From Bacillus albus (GTDB lineage: Bacteria; Bacillota; Bacilli; Bacillales; Bacillaceae_G), in contig NZ_MAOE01000001.1 of the NCBI RefSeq assembly GCF_001884185.1, positions 62,001 through 126,000 on the forward strand: 64,000 bases of DNA, in the 5' to 3' direction. The notes under the pieces are model-generated. The model ran no database searches and was not told where the DNA came from. It saw only the letters and a program-made list of their open reading frames with translations. Both the position numbers and the translations under genes were made by a program. The first letter of the stretch is position 1, and every line of letters begins with the position of its first letter. Of this stretch, positions 36,220 to 44,346 are shown piece after piece.

Positions 36220-36992
36220 AATTTACTTGGAATATCAGCATGGAGATTTGGTGTATGCAAGATAGTAAATGAATATCCTTGCTGAATAAATGATACTTCA
36301 TCATGTTTACATTCATATGGAACACTATTTTTCTTCAAGTTATTTTGTATGCGTTGTAAAAATGCTTGATCTGGTGTTCCGAAAGAAACATGTACTTTCG
36401 GTGGTAAAGCTTTCATTGCGATTGGAATCCACGGTCGCTGCCACCAGGTTGCAACAATATATGCAGTGCCACCTATAACAAAGTTAAAAATATCCCCATC
36501 TTCCATCGTTTTCATATTTAGATTTAATTTCAACCATTCCGTAAATACAGGTACACTTTTAACGGGAAGACCGATTTCCCTTATATATAAAATGTTTAAA
36601 GGTGACTGCGGTACTAATACATCTTCTTTAACATAACTATGTGCGATAATTTCGAGTAGATTTCCATCACCATCTCTGAAATATAAGTTGAATCGGCCGC
36701 TCTCTTCATCAATTGTATGACCATCTTTCCATTTCACAATGAGTAATCCAGACTTTTCAAGCCATCTTGCAGTTTCATGAAATTTTGAATATGGAATCTC
36801 AAAAGCAAAGTGCGCAGATGCAATTGGTTCATATACTTCTTGAAAACTAATTGTAGTGTACGGTGTTACTTCAAATTGAATAAATGATGTCGTTTCTTTT
36901 TTTATTGGAAAAGATAATATGTCTTTATAAACTTGTTTTACCCCTTCTATGGAAACCGTTTGTAGTTTTATGTCTGATATATGTGTAATCAC
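36198..36992 (-). CDS. VOC-superfamily (glyoxalase/dioxygenase-fold) protein
   Basis: The 264-residue protein has two VOC modules: residues 1-120 with FAFEIPYSKFHETARWLEKSGL and FRDGDGNLLEIIAH, and residues 130-255 starting LYIREIGLPVKSVPVFTEWLK. The metal-site Glu is seen in LLEIIAH; the second module is degenerate. Members are glyoxalases, fosfomycin or bleomycin resistance proteins or dioxygenases; this one cannot be assigned. GTG 36992 is used as start, after AAGGGGGAATG. Confidence 0.8.
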   Translation of the reverse strand: MITHISDIKLQTVSIEGVKQVYKDILSFPIKKETTSFIQFEVTPYTTISFQEVYEPIASAHFAFEIPYSKFHETARWLEKSGLLIVKWKDGHTIDEESGRFNLYFRDGDGNLLEIIAHSYVKEDVLVPQSPLNILYIREIGLPVKSVPVFTEWLKLNLNMKTMEDGDIFNFVIGGTAYIVATWWQRPWIPIAMKALPPKVHVSFGTPDQAFLQRIQNNLKKNSVPYECKHDEVSFIQQGYSFTILHTPNLHADIPSKLNLPLSI

Positions 36993-37192
36993 GTTACATT
37001 CCCCCTTGGTTCTTATTATCTATTCGTATTGTATTACAATTATAAATAGATAAAATCAAACGGAAGGATGGATTTTTCATATAAAAACTACAACTTTAGT
37101 ATGAAATACGTTAGCTTCAAGAGTTTTTCATTTGATATCCATCATCAATAAAGGTATATTTTAAAATTTTCGTTGCATTCTTTTTCACATAA

Positions 37193-37228
37193 AAAAACTG
37201 CTTTTCCATACAAGAAAAGCAGCTCTTA
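37193..37228 (-). terminator. Terminator of the 37241-37993 methyltransferase gene
   Basis: CTGCTTTTC and GAAAAGCAG form a perfect 9-bp stem on the minus strand, followed by TTTTTTT, 15-40 bp past the stop. Confidence 0.9.
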
Positions 37229-37240
37229 CGCTAAAATATA

Positions 37241-37993
37241 TTATATTTTAACAGCAATAATCATAAACCTTTTTGAATTCGTACGAATACCTTTTTCATA
37301 ACTATTAGCTTTAATGAACTTTTGCAAAATATTAAAATCCTCTTCCTCTTCTCCAAAATTAGGAATAATAGGCGTATGTTTTAATAAGAAAATAAGATCC
37401 TCAGTCGTACTATAATAATTAGTAACATCATATTCACGTACTTGCACGACTTCAAATCCCGTACTAATAAGTTCCCTCATATACTTTTCTTTTAAAGTTC
37501 CGTCTCTTTCACCAAAGCATTGTCCTCTGCCAAATGCTTCTTTCAGATTTAATTTGTCATGTTCGCTAACTTGTTGTGTTAAGAAAAAAGCACCTTGTTT
37601 CATTACTTTTGCTAACTCAGATGCTATAAACGGTGCGTGACAACTAGAAGCAATATTAAAATGCTCATGTGGAAACATTAAAGCTTCAGAATCCATTTGA
37701 AGAAACTCAACATTTTGTATATCTGATTTTCTCAAATTGGAATGTGCTTTTTCAATCATTCCGTTAGAATTATCTATTCCAACTAACAATTTAGCCGCAG
37801 ATGCTATGTTAAGTACATTTTCTCCTCCACCTGTACCAACATCTAGTAAAATATGTGATGGCTTGCACCTTTCTTTTACCTCACCATAAAAGTCCCATGA
37901 ATCTCCTACAGTTTCACATTTTACTTTACTAAAATCCCATCCATTTAATCTTCCTACTGTATCATAAAAGTTTTTGTACTCTAATTCGTTCAT
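37241..37993 (-). CDS. Class I SAM-dependent methyltransferase
   Basis: The 250-residue protein has motif I HILLDVGTGGGENVLNIA, VGIDNSNGMIEKA and the FNIASSCHAPFIASELAKVMKQG segment that matches the post-motif region of UbiE/YcgJ-type methyltransferases. Substrate unknown. The start at 37993 is preceded by AAAGGGGAACAAATAAA; the open frame continues to 38026. Single-gene unit. Confidence 0.85.
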   Translation of the reverse strand: MNELEYKNFYDTVGRLNGWDFSKVKCETVGDSWDFYGEVKERCKPSHILLDVGTGGGENVLNIASAAKLLVGIDNSNGMIEKAHSNLRKSDIQNVEFLQMDSEALMFPHEHFNIASSCHAPFIASELAKVMKQGAFFLTQQVSEHDKLNLKEAFGRGQCFGERDGTLKEKYMRELISTGFEVVQVREYDVTNYYSTTEDLIFLLKHTPIIPNFGEEEEDFNILQKFIKANSYEKGIRTNSKRFMIIAVKI

Positions 37994-38117
37994 TTTATTT
38001 GTTCCCCTTTGTTGATCTGTAATCATAAACTTATTATTTAATTATATATTACAAAATAAAAATTGTCAGAAAAATATTCCATATACTGCATTTTAGTTTA
38101 CATAACAATTTTATTCT

Positions 38118-38265
38118 AAATGCTTCCTTCCCCACAACCACAAAAACTATCCAAAACAGCACTTACTGATTTTCCATCTTCGGATAAACTATATTCCACT
38201 TTAGGTACTATTTTTTGATAAATTTCCCGTTTACTATTTAAACTTGTTCTAACTCCTTAGTTCCT
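38118..38265 (-). pseudogene. C-terminal remnant of an HxlR-family regulator
   Basis: One minus-strand frame reads KREIYQKIVPKVEYSLSEDG then KSVSAVLDSFCGCGEGSI and stops at 38118. PPKVEYSLTEYGKSL-type sequence is the diagnostic wing of HxlR winged helices. The upstream helix-turn-helix part is absent or scrambled, with only a weak trace before 38230. Confidence 0.75.
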
Positions 38266-38315
38266 TAAGATATATCTAGGATTAAAAATCCCCTTATAAA
38301 GATGGCTTTTTGCAG

Positions 38316-38891
38316 CTAATTTAGAAACTGCTGAAACAATACAAGATCCTCTTTTAAAAGTTCTTCTAAAAACTTAAGTTGCGGAAAAGGTTGTAAGATT
38401 AACTCTTTATCCATTTTTTCTTTCAATATAGCAGTTCCACCTTGCTTAATATAACCATTTAGTGTTATATCCTTACTACAAATTAGCTTAATATCACTTA
38501 CTGAAAGTAATAAGAGCCCGTTCGTTTCGGAAGATGGAGTTGGTTCATTTTCTGAATGTCCCATATACATAATAGATAAGCTTTCACCTGGACTATCAAT
38601 AATTAATATTGGATTGACTTCATTTTCTATTTTTACTTTCTTTGATTGTGCATTCCAATTCTCTTTATAATATGTAATTGGTGAACTCAAAATAGTAATA
38701 TCGATAGCAGCTTCTTCTTTCACCTCTCTTTTAGCAGTTTCTACTGCTGTTTCATCGGCTTCTTTATGTCCTCCCAGCCTTACTACACCTAATGTATCCC
38801 CTTTACTCGTTGGACCAACTTGAAAAACAAATAAATTTTTATACACTACATACGCACCAGCTGTTCGCACATTCTTATCTATTTGTATCAA
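38316..38891 (-). CDS. Nudix hydrolase
   Basis: The 191-residue protein has a near-complete Nudix box, GGHKEADETAVETAKREVKEEA (positions 42-63): G-x5-E-x7-REV-x-EE are present and the usual following G is A. Nudix enzymes split nucleoside diphosphates linked to another moiety. Substrate unknown. The ATG is at 38891 after TTAGGAGGGAAAATATTG; the in-frame TTG at the site of the ATG region is less likely. Single-gene unit between two remnants. Confidence 0.85.
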   Translation of the reverse strand: MIQIDKNVRTAGAYVVYKNLFVFQVGPTSKGDTLGVVRLGGHKEADETAVETAKREVKEEAAIDITILSSPITYYKENWNAQSKKVKIENEVNPILIIDSPGESLSIMYMGHSENEPTPSSETNGLLLLSVSDIKLICSKDITLNGYIKQGGTAILKEKMDKELILQPFPQLKFLEELLKEDLVLFQQFLN

Positions 38892-38940
38892 TATTTTCCC
38901 TCCTAACGACCTTTGAATAATATAGTTTACTATAATTTTA

Positions 38941-39069
38941 TTATGTATTTAAATTATCTTCAATCCAACACACAGCATCAAGTAGGTTTTACGCTATATA
39001 ATCAGGTACTGTTTCTTTCCACGAATTTCTATACTTTGTTAATGAGCTTTCTCCCCATCCTGTTCGCAC
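38941..39069 (-). pseudogene. Remnant of a HAD-IIIA-type hydrolase C-terminus
   Basis: The minus strand reads VRTGWGESSLTKYRNSWKET, VPDYIA, an in-frame stop, then NLLDAVCWIEDNLNT and stop at 38941. RTGxG..S followed by PDYIAxNLLDAVxWI is the usual end of HAD-IIIA phosphatases of the HisB/GmhB type. The catalytic N-terminal half is missing. Confidence 0.5.
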
Positions 39070-39231
39070 TTAAATCTTTGTCATAATACTGCCTTTATTT
39101 TTATTTCCTCCTTCAGATTTTAAAATACCTCTAAAAAGTAGGATTCATCTAAAAATTACAGAATTCTATATATAACAAGTATTGGACGAATGATTTTCAA
39201 ATTCCTCTATAATAAAGGTGGGATAGGCAGT

Positions 39232-39501
39232 GTGAAACTTATACAAGAACGAAGAAATACCGTAAAAACAACTTTCTCTAAAGAATTCAAGATTTTCATT
39301 TTTGGTTTACTCATTTCAAGAATTGGGGATTCACTCTATACTTTTGCGTTGCCTTGGATTGCCTATCAATTAACCGGTTCAGCTGTAATTATGAGTTCTT
39401 TATTTGCTATTAATGTATTGCCAATTGTTTTATTTGGCCCTTTAGTTGGTGTAATGATTGATCGATACGATCGAAAAAAGTTACTATGGACGGAAAGATA
39501 A
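39232..39501 (+). pseudogene. Truncated MFS transporter, N-terminal two helices only
   Basis: GTG 39232 follows AAAGGTGGGATAGGCA. The frame encodes 89 residues: a cytoplasmic start, TM1 (IFIFGLLISRIGDSLYTFAL), TM2 (MSSLFAINVLPIVLFGPLVG) and the MFS motif A loop GVMIDRYDRKK. It then stops at LLWTER. MFS proteins have about 400 residues, so some 80 percent is lost. The DNA after it is another remnant and then the Tn3-type element, so deletion probably accompanied mobile element activity. Confidence 0.85.
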
Positions 39502-39638
39502 TTATGTATGATTGGTTAATTGAAGAAAGGAAATATCCATCACACTCCGCTCATTTTATAAATTTGCAAATGAAATTGTGCTAGTAGTTGACGAATCGAA
39601 TCAAGAAGTGATTTCTCTTGATATTTACGGATAAGTTG
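39502..39638 (+). other. Short coding-like remnant left of the transposon
   Basis: One frame reads LRSFYKFANEIVLVVDESNQ then EVISLDIYG and stop at 39634, with stops upstream. It looks like the last 30 codons of a lost gene; I cannot name the family. Confidence 0.35.
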
Positions 39639-39643
39639 ATAAA

Positions 39644-39681
39644 TGGGTAGCGTCAGGAAAATGCGGATTTACAACAATAAG
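39644..39681 (+). repeat. Left terminal inverted repeat of the Tn3-type element
   Basis: It reads GGGTAGCGTCAGGAAAATGC from 39645, then GGATTTACAAC. It is close to the ends of Gram-positive Tn3 elements and pairs with 41889-41926 at about 27 of 38 positions. Confidence 0.85.
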
Positions 39682-39697
39682 AAAATTCCAAATTAAA

Positions 39698-39740
39698 AAG
39701 CCCAACTTCTCTACAAATCAAAATAGAGAAATTGAGCTTT
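39698..39740 (-). terminator. Terminator of the DJ-1/PfpI gene
   Basis: AAAAGCTCAATTTCTCTA pairs with TAGAGAAGTTGGGCTTTT on the minus strand with two mismatches, then TT; 14 bp past the stop. Confidence 0.85.
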
Positions 39741-39753
39741 TCAGTTACTTCAT

Positions 39754-40386
39754 TCATTTATTTATTGAATTCATTAACTGGAAGAAGTATTCAGGTTTAT
39801 GAGTCTTATTTAGGTTATACCATGAATGTAATGCATCTGGTGTAAATACATCTATTTTTTTCAGTACCTCCATTGCAAATTCCAGAGGAGCTATCCCTGA
39901 TGCAGTAACTAAATTTGCATCAGATACCACAGATCCCAACTCATAGAACTTTTCTCCTCTATAGTTAGGACATACCATTTTAGTATATTCTAAGTTATTA
40001 CTTGTATGCTTTCTAGTATCTAAGTATCCCATATTTGCTAGGCCCTCAGTTGCACCACAAATTGCAGCAACAATAGTACCAAGTTTTAAAACTTGGCCAA
40101 TTCTTTCCAAGATGGGTTGATGAATTTCTTCACTCCAAGTAGTCCCTCCTGGTAAAATTAAAAGATCTTTATTTTCAAAAGTACATTCATCAAGGGAAAT
40201 ATCAGGTTTTATGCTCAGTCCTCCCATAGTAGTAATCATCTCTTCATTAACTCCTACTGTAATTACTTTTAAAGGTGCTAAATCTTTTTTGAAATATCTT
40301 CCTGAGTTTAGTTCAGCAATTAAATATCCATATTCCCAGTCCGACATTGTATTAAATACATATAGAAAAGCTTTTTTTGTTTGCAT
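39754..40386 (-). CDS. DJ-1/PfpI-family (class I glutamine amidotransferase-like) protein, transposon cargo
   Basis: The 210-residue protein begins MQTKKAFLYVFNTMSDWEYG. It has the nucleophile elbow VAAICGATEGLA (Cys near residue 110) and LVTASGIAPLEFAMEVL near the C-terminus. It belongs to the YoaZ/general-stress branch of DJ-1/PfpI proteins, which includes glyoxalase III/deglycase-like and protease-like members; its activity is not known. The start at 40386 follows GGAGTGTTATTGG. A TATAAT box and a 14-bp inverted repeat lie upstream, suggesting control by the WYL regulator next to it. A deleted paralogue is at 21784-21979. Confidence 0.88.
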   Translation of the reverse strand: MQTKKAFLYVFNTMSDWEYGYLIAELNSGRYFKKDLAPLKVITVGVNEEMITTMGGLSIKPDISLDECTFENKDLLILPGGTTWSEEIHQPILERIGQVLKLGTIVAAICGATEGLANMGYLDTRKHTSNNLEYTKMVCPNYRGEKFYELGSVVSDANLVTASGIAPLEFAMEVLKKIDVFTPDALHSWYNLNKTHKPEYFFQLMNSINK

Positions 40387-40426
40387 CCAATAACACTCCA
40401 ATCACAATTTATATAGCTATTATAAT

Positions 40427-40461
40427 ATAACTTCCCTGACAGTTAACGTCAGGGAAGTTAT
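40427..40461. promoter_or_regulatory. 14-bp inverted repeat overlapping the DJ-1/PfpI promoter
   Basis: ATAACTTCCCTGAC and GTCAGGGAAGTTAT flank a 7-base loop. On the minus strand it covers the expected -35 region of a promoter whose -10 is TATAAT (about 40418-40423), so it is a good operator candidate for the adjacent WYL regulator. It also lies right after the regulator's stop codon and could act as its terminator. Confidence 0.65.
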
Positions 40462-41423
40462 CATACTTGATGAAATTTTATTAATTCTGACAGAACTTCA
40501 ATAAGTCTTTGCTTAAGACTTATTGGCTCAATAACTTTAATAGATTTATTGTAAGGTAAAAGTAAATAAGGTACATAAGTATGTATCATATCTTTTTCAA
40601 GAAGAAAAACTGCTTGATTTGAAGTCCGTTCTTGTAAATAATGTCCTAAAAACCAATGTTGGCAAATATCAGCCAATACACTTTTATCCCCATTAATAAC
40701 CAAAGAAATAATCTCTTCCTTATCTTCTATAGTTGGAAGAAGACCTTTTATAAAAAAGTCACGTGCTGAAAAATTTTCTGGTCGTTTAAACTTATTTTCT
40801 GATAGCATTAGACTTTCAATTCGATCTACTCTAAAATTACGGATATCATTCCTAAGATGACAAAATCCAATCACATACCACTTATTATTCCAATAGATAA
40901 TTTTGTACGGATCAACCATTCTATGATTTAATTGTTTTTCTCCACTTTTATGGTAAATAATTTTTACTGAGTACCCGTCAGCTACAGCCTGCTCCAACTC
41001 CTTCAAAAAAGGTTCCATAGATAGTGAACTTAATCGACTTATTACTTCAAGACTAGCTAAATGTTGGTTTATCTTTGTTTCCTGCTCTTGATTTGAGTAT
41101 TTACTTAGTTTTGAAATGGCCCTATTTAGTGCTTCACCTCCATAATATCCCGCTTCTTCTGCAAAAACAGCCGCGTGAAATAGTGCAGTTTGCTCCTCAA
41201 AATCAAAAAAAAGAGGAGCCTCAATAAAATTGTTCAATAAAGTGTATCCACCGTTATGTCCTGGTTCTGAAATTATAGGTACGCCACTTGTTGAAATTGT
41301 ATCAATATAACGATACACAGTCCTTATATTCATCTCTAACTTTTCTGAAATTTGTTTTGCAGTAATTTTTTCACCTGAACGAAGCATCCATAGAATTGCT
41401 AACATATTGTCAATTTTAGGCAT
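40461..41423 (-). CDS. YafY-type transcriptional regulator (HTH_11 + WYL), transposon cargo
   Basis: The 320-residue protein has an N-terminal DeoR-like winged helix (ITAKQISEKLEMNIRTVYRYIDTISTSG, residues 19-47). A WYL domain follows (VDPYKIIYWNNKWYVIGFCHLRNDIRNFRVDRIESL, about residues 165-205) and a WCX C-terminus. WYL proteins bind a ligand, often nucleic acid or nucleotide, and are frequent in stress and defence loci. Here it directly precedes the DJ-1/PfpI gene on the same strand inside the Tn3-type element and probably controls it. Confidence 0.88.
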   Translation of the reverse strand: MPKIDNMLAILWMLRSGEKITAKQISEKLEMNIRTVYRYIDTISTSGVPIISEPGHNGGYTLLNNFIEAPLFFDFEEQTALFHAAVFAEEAGYYGGEALNRAISKLSKYSNQEQETKINQHLASLEVISRLSSLSMEPFLKELEQAVADGYSVKIIYHKSGEKQLNHRMVDPYKIIYWNNKWYVIGFCHLRNDIRNFRVDRIESLMLSENKFKRPENFSARDFFIKGLLPTIEDKEEIISLVINGDKSVLADICQHWFLGHYLQERTSNQAVFLLEKDMIHTYVPYLLLPYNKSIKVIEPISLKQRLIEVLSELIKFHQV

Positions 41424-41486
41424 ATAATTCCACCTCTATATGAAATTTATTTTCTATTGTATATTTCCTATTTTTAGTATAACTCA

Positions 41487-41700
41487 TCAACTGTTCCTTT
41501 CCGATAGCTTTCTATATAATGAGAACCTAGACACATTTATAATTTCACAAATTTGATTTATAGCCCTATCTCCCTCTTTATAAAGCTTTACTACATAATT
41601 CATTCCTACATGATTTTTATGGTACTTCTTTAACCCACCTTTACACTTTCCTTCATTCTTAGCCAATTCAATTCCTTCACGCTGCCGCATATGGATAAGA
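41487..41700 (-). pseudogene. tnpR: C-terminal fragment of a Tn3-type serine resolvase (TnpR)
   Basis: The frame carries RQREGIELAKNEGKCKGGLK, KYHKNHVGMNYVVKLYKEGD and INQICEIINVSRFSLYRKLSE. This is the end of the catalytic domain plus the DNA-binding helix-turn-helix of serine resolvases from Bacillus plasmid transposons. The N-terminal catalytic Ser region is missing; upstream codons of the open frame (to 41747) are antisense to the TnpA fragment. Confidence 0.85.
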
Positions 41701-41732
41701 TCACGTTTTACTGTTTTACACCCGCCATAACC

Positions 41733-41851
41733 GTAATATTGCACCATATTTCACCTGTAGGCTGGGAACATATTAATTTGCTAGGAGAATACCATTTTAA
41801 TTCGGAGAAAGTGATCTCATTAGATTCTTTAAGACCACTGAAACTTTCTTA
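41733..41851 (+). pseudogene. tnpA: C-terminal fragment of a Tn3-family transposase (TnpA)
   Basis: The plus strand reads LHHISPVGWEHINLLGEYHF then NSEKVISLDSLRPLKLS and stop. SPxGWEHINLLGEY...LRPL is the conserved last part of Tn3-family TnpA. It ends 37 bp before the right inverted repeat, exactly where TnpA ends in such elements. Some 950 residues are missing. Confidence 0.9.
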
Positions 41852-41888
41852 ACGTTGTTAAAAACGGGAGAATCTTCAGGAAAATAGG

Positions 41889-41926
41889 TTAAGCATTGTA
41901 AATCCACATTTCCGTGACGCTACACC
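41889..41926 (-). repeat. Right terminal inverted repeat of the Tn3-type element
   Basis: On the minus strand it reads GGTGTAGCGTCACGGAAATG from 41926, then TGGATTTACAATGC. It matches the left end (39644-39681) with about ten scattered differences and is directly followed by ATAAA. Confidence 0.85.
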
Positions 41927-41967
41927 ATAAAGAAAAAAGGCATATAATTAATGCCTTTTTTCTTTAT
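41927..41967 (-). terminator. Terminator of the MerR-family gene; transposon insertion point
   Basis: ATAAAGAAAAAAGGCAT and ATGCCTTTTTTCTTTAT form a perfect 17-bp stem with a 7-base loop. It overlaps the last codons of the MerR gene by none or a few bases. The first ATAAA is the right target duplication of the Tn3-type element, so the insertion hit the outer foot of this stem. Confidence 0.85.
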
Positions 41968-41969
41968 CA

Positions 41970-42779
41970 TCATTTAACTGGATAACAAACTTCTGTAACC
42001 CACTTATTAGGAGCCGATTCCATTGCTGGGCTCACATGATAAATATTAAACATCGGGCCTGCTAATTCGTAACCTTCTGTCTCAATCCATTTTGCGGCTG
42101 CTTCATTTACGTTTGTCATTTGTTCATAACTTCCGCTTACTGTTACAGAAGCTACTTTGATTGGCTCTATTTTTTGAAAATAAACATCTTTTGTATTTTC
42201 ATGCTTTCCTAAGATATTTAGCTGTATTTCTACATCTACATCATTTTCTTTGTATTCTTGATCATGGAAGACAGCGATACTATAACTCGGATGGGCCATA
42301 TTAATATTTTTCATATGAATTTCTTGCATTAACATGGTCCATAAATCGCCTTCACAATTATATGATGGGATAACCTTTCTAACACTGGCTACATATCTTT
42401 CTGGAATTTCTTTTATTGAAACGTGGTAATTCATCTCAACAACATCCTCTCTCATCGTTTTCATTGAATCTTCGAGGAGACGTAATTGTTTTTTGAGGTT
42501 AGTCATGTCTTCTTTAATTTGAGCACTACGATTTAAAAATTGCTCCTTAATACCATCTATATTATCGCATTCTATTATTTCTTTAATGGTAGCGATATTA
42601 AATCCCATATTTTTTAACGTTTGAATTTGATTTACTTTCTTTAATTGGGCTGCTGAATAGTATCGGTATCCACTCTGCTCATCAACTTTTATTGGTTGTA
42701 ATAATTCCACTTTATCGTAATGTCTCAGCATACGAATACTAATGGAAGATAGTTTTGAAAAATCCCCTATTTTAAACAT
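41970..42779 (-). CDS. MerR-family regulator with GyrI-like effector-binding domain
   Basis: The 269-residue protein has the MerR winged helix (FKIGDFSKLSSISIRMLRHYDKVELLQP, residues 2-30), a coiled-coil dimerisation helix (about 85-120) and a C-terminal GyrI/AraC-effector-like domain. The architecture is that of BmrR/BltR regulators, which sense drugs or dyes. No transporter gene is adjacent on this strand; the truncated MFS gene at 39232 may once have been its partner, but that is a guess. Confidence 0.88.
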   Translation of the reverse strand: MFKIGDFSKLSSISIRMLRHYDKVELLQPIKVDEQSGYRYYSAAQLKKVNQIQTLKNMGFNIATIKEIIECDNIDGIKEQFLNRSAQIKEDMTNLKKQLRLLEDSMKTMREDVVEMNYHVSIKEIPERYVASVRKVIPSYNCEGDLWTMLMQEIHMKNINMAHPSYSIAVFHDQEYKENDVDVEIQLNILGKHENTKDVYFQKIEPIKVASVTVSGSYEQMTNVNEAAAKWIETEGYELAGPMFNIYHVSPAMESAPNKWVTEVCYPVK

Positions 42780-42894
42780 GTTTTCCTCCTATAAATTACA
42801 TCTATTTCGAAGCTCAACTTAATCTTAAACAATGACATCGTGTGAGAGTCAACTGTTTATAACACTTAAATTATATATCTTTAATTATTTCCCC

Positions 42895-44346
42895 TTATAC
42901 TCTCTTCCGTCTTAAGGCTATAAAGATTAATATTAATCCGTTCACAGCTAATAAAATTACTATAATACTAGTAAGTAAAGCTATATCTGCCGCAAATATT
43001 TTAATCGTATGCCATGGTGAGCTTGTACTATAAGTAAGAAGCGGGATGAAAATAATAGATAATAGTAGGAATAGATTCCCTATAAATAACCAAGTTAGAC
43101 TTTTAACAGTTTTCTTATGTTTATATTTTTTAATTAACATAATTGATATACTGAAAAGCGTGAATATAACTATAGACATAACAATTTGTATAAATGGTAT
43201 GTTTTTAGGGGGATCAACCGGTTCTTCCCCATTCAAAATACTAATAATCCCATTTTTCAATACCGATAGTGCTTGTTCTTCTAAAACATGATTTTTATTT
43301 GTTAAAATCACACCACCCCAGCCACTTTTATTTAAAATAAATATTTCTGCACGAGCATCGGGCGTTGATCCTGAATGCCAAATCATCGTTTCCCTTTCAT
43401 TTATATTTGTTGTTCTTAATCCGAAACCATAACTTTTTTCTGAATTTATTTTATAAAGTGGTGAAAGGTAAAGATCCATGTTTTCTTGCTTTAAGAATTG
43501 AGCATCCTCTGGCCGATTCAAAAACATAATAAATTGAATCATATCTTCTAAATTTGCAGTAATATAGCCATACGGTGCCCCGGCATTATCATAGGCGACT
43601 TTACTTTTTTTCGGTATGCCAAACCAAGACTGATACCCTGTTAAATAACCTTTTTCATATGCAGTTTCTTTACTTGCTGCCGCGCCATTCATATTTAATG
43701 GCTGAAAAATATGCTTTTCCATATATGATGAATATGTTTCATTTGTGACTTCTTCAATAAGTGCGCCTAGAACAATATAATTTGCATTACTATATTGATA
43801 TTTCTCACCTGGTGGAGCAGTTACTTTTATATTTGAAAGCTTCATTACATTTTCTTTTAATGCTGTAGTATTTTCGGATTGCTTATCTGATAATGCTAAG
43901 CCCTCATATGTACTGATTCCGCTTGTATGAGTTAGTAGATGTTGGATTGTTATAGTTGAGGATATTTGAGAATCTTTTAGTTTAAACCAGGGAAGGTATC
44001 GTTGAACTGGATCCTCTAATTTTAATTTTTTATCTTCTATTAATTTTACTATAGCTAAAGCTGTTAAAGATTTACTTATTGAGCCGATTGCAAATGGGGT
44101 TTTACTATTTACCTTTTTTTCAGATTCTCCAGTAATTCCTATCGTTTTTGTGAAAAATACATCTTTATTATGTACAATTGCAACAGAAGCTCCTGGAATG
44201 TTCTGCTCCTTTATAAATTTTTCAACATACTTATCTAATGCAATTTCAATATTTTGCTGAGCGTAAACTTTTGGATGTGTGATACATAGCATAAATACAT
44301 TACAAAGAATACAAATTAGAAAGACTTTATAGATCGCATTCTTCAT
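42895..44346 (-). CDS. Membrane-anchored serine hydrolase (class C beta-lactamase/PBP4* fold)
   Basis: The 483-residue precursor has a signal peptide (LICILCNVFMLCITHPKVYAQ), the SxxK motif in IGSISKSLTA (near residue 93) and the YxN motif YQYSNANY (near residue 183). HSG (IWHSGSTP) stands in for the KTG triad. Four C-terminal membrane helices follow (about residues 385-480). Such proteins act as D-aminopeptidases/esterases or regulators; true beta-lactamase action is not implied. It overlaps the HAAS gene by 31 bp and is the last gene of the padR operon. Confidence 0.88.
   Translation of the reverse strand: MKNAIYKVFLICILCNVFMLCITHPKVYAQQNIEIALDKYVEKFIKEQNIPGASVAIVHNKDVFFTKTIGITGESEKKVNSKTPFAIGSISKSLTALAIVKLIEDKKLKLEDPVQRYLPWFKLKDSQISSTITIQHLLTHTSGISTYEGLALSDKQSENTTALKENVMKLSNIKVTAPPGEKYQYSNANYIVLGALIEEVTNETYSSYMEKHIFQPLNMNGAAASKETAYEKGYLTGYQSWFGIPKKSKVAYDNAGAPYGYITANLEDMIQFIMFLNRPEDAQFLKQENMDLYLSPLYKINSEKSYGFGLRTTNINERETMIWHSGSTPDARAEIFILNKSGWGGVILTNKNHVLEEQALSVLKNGIISILNGEEPVDPPKNIPFIQIVMSIVIFTLFSISIMLIKKYKHKKTVKSLTWLFIGNLFLLLSIIFIPLLTYSTSSPWHTIKIFAADIALLTSIIVILLAVNGLILIFIALRRKRV

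Larger units (their letters stand above)
39639..41931. mobile_element. Decayed Tn3-family transposon carrying a DJ-1/PfpI gene and a WYL regulator
   Basis: Degenerate inverted ends of about 38 bp (39644-39681 and 41889-41926) share the outer block TAGCGTCA and the inner block GGATTTACAA. ATAAA directly abuts both ends (39639-39643 and 41927-41931), the 5-bp target duplication made by Tn3-family elements. Inside, from left, are a DJ-1/PfpI gene, a palindromic operator, a WYL regulator, a resolvase C-terminal fragment and a TnpA C-terminal fragment next to the right end. The transposase is lost, so the unit is not self-mobile, though its ends might be used in trans. It sits at the foot of the MerR gene's terminator. 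Confidence 0.85.

Noticed and set aside
37800-41950. Phage or defence island
   Set aside because: No phage structural, integrase, restriction or toxin-antitoxin gene was found; the mobile signals are explained by the Tn3-type relic.
42895-44346. A true class C beta-lactamase
   Set aside because: The membrane-helix tail, HSG motif and PadR/HAAS context fit PBP4*-like esterase/peptidase proteins better; resistance cannot be claimed.
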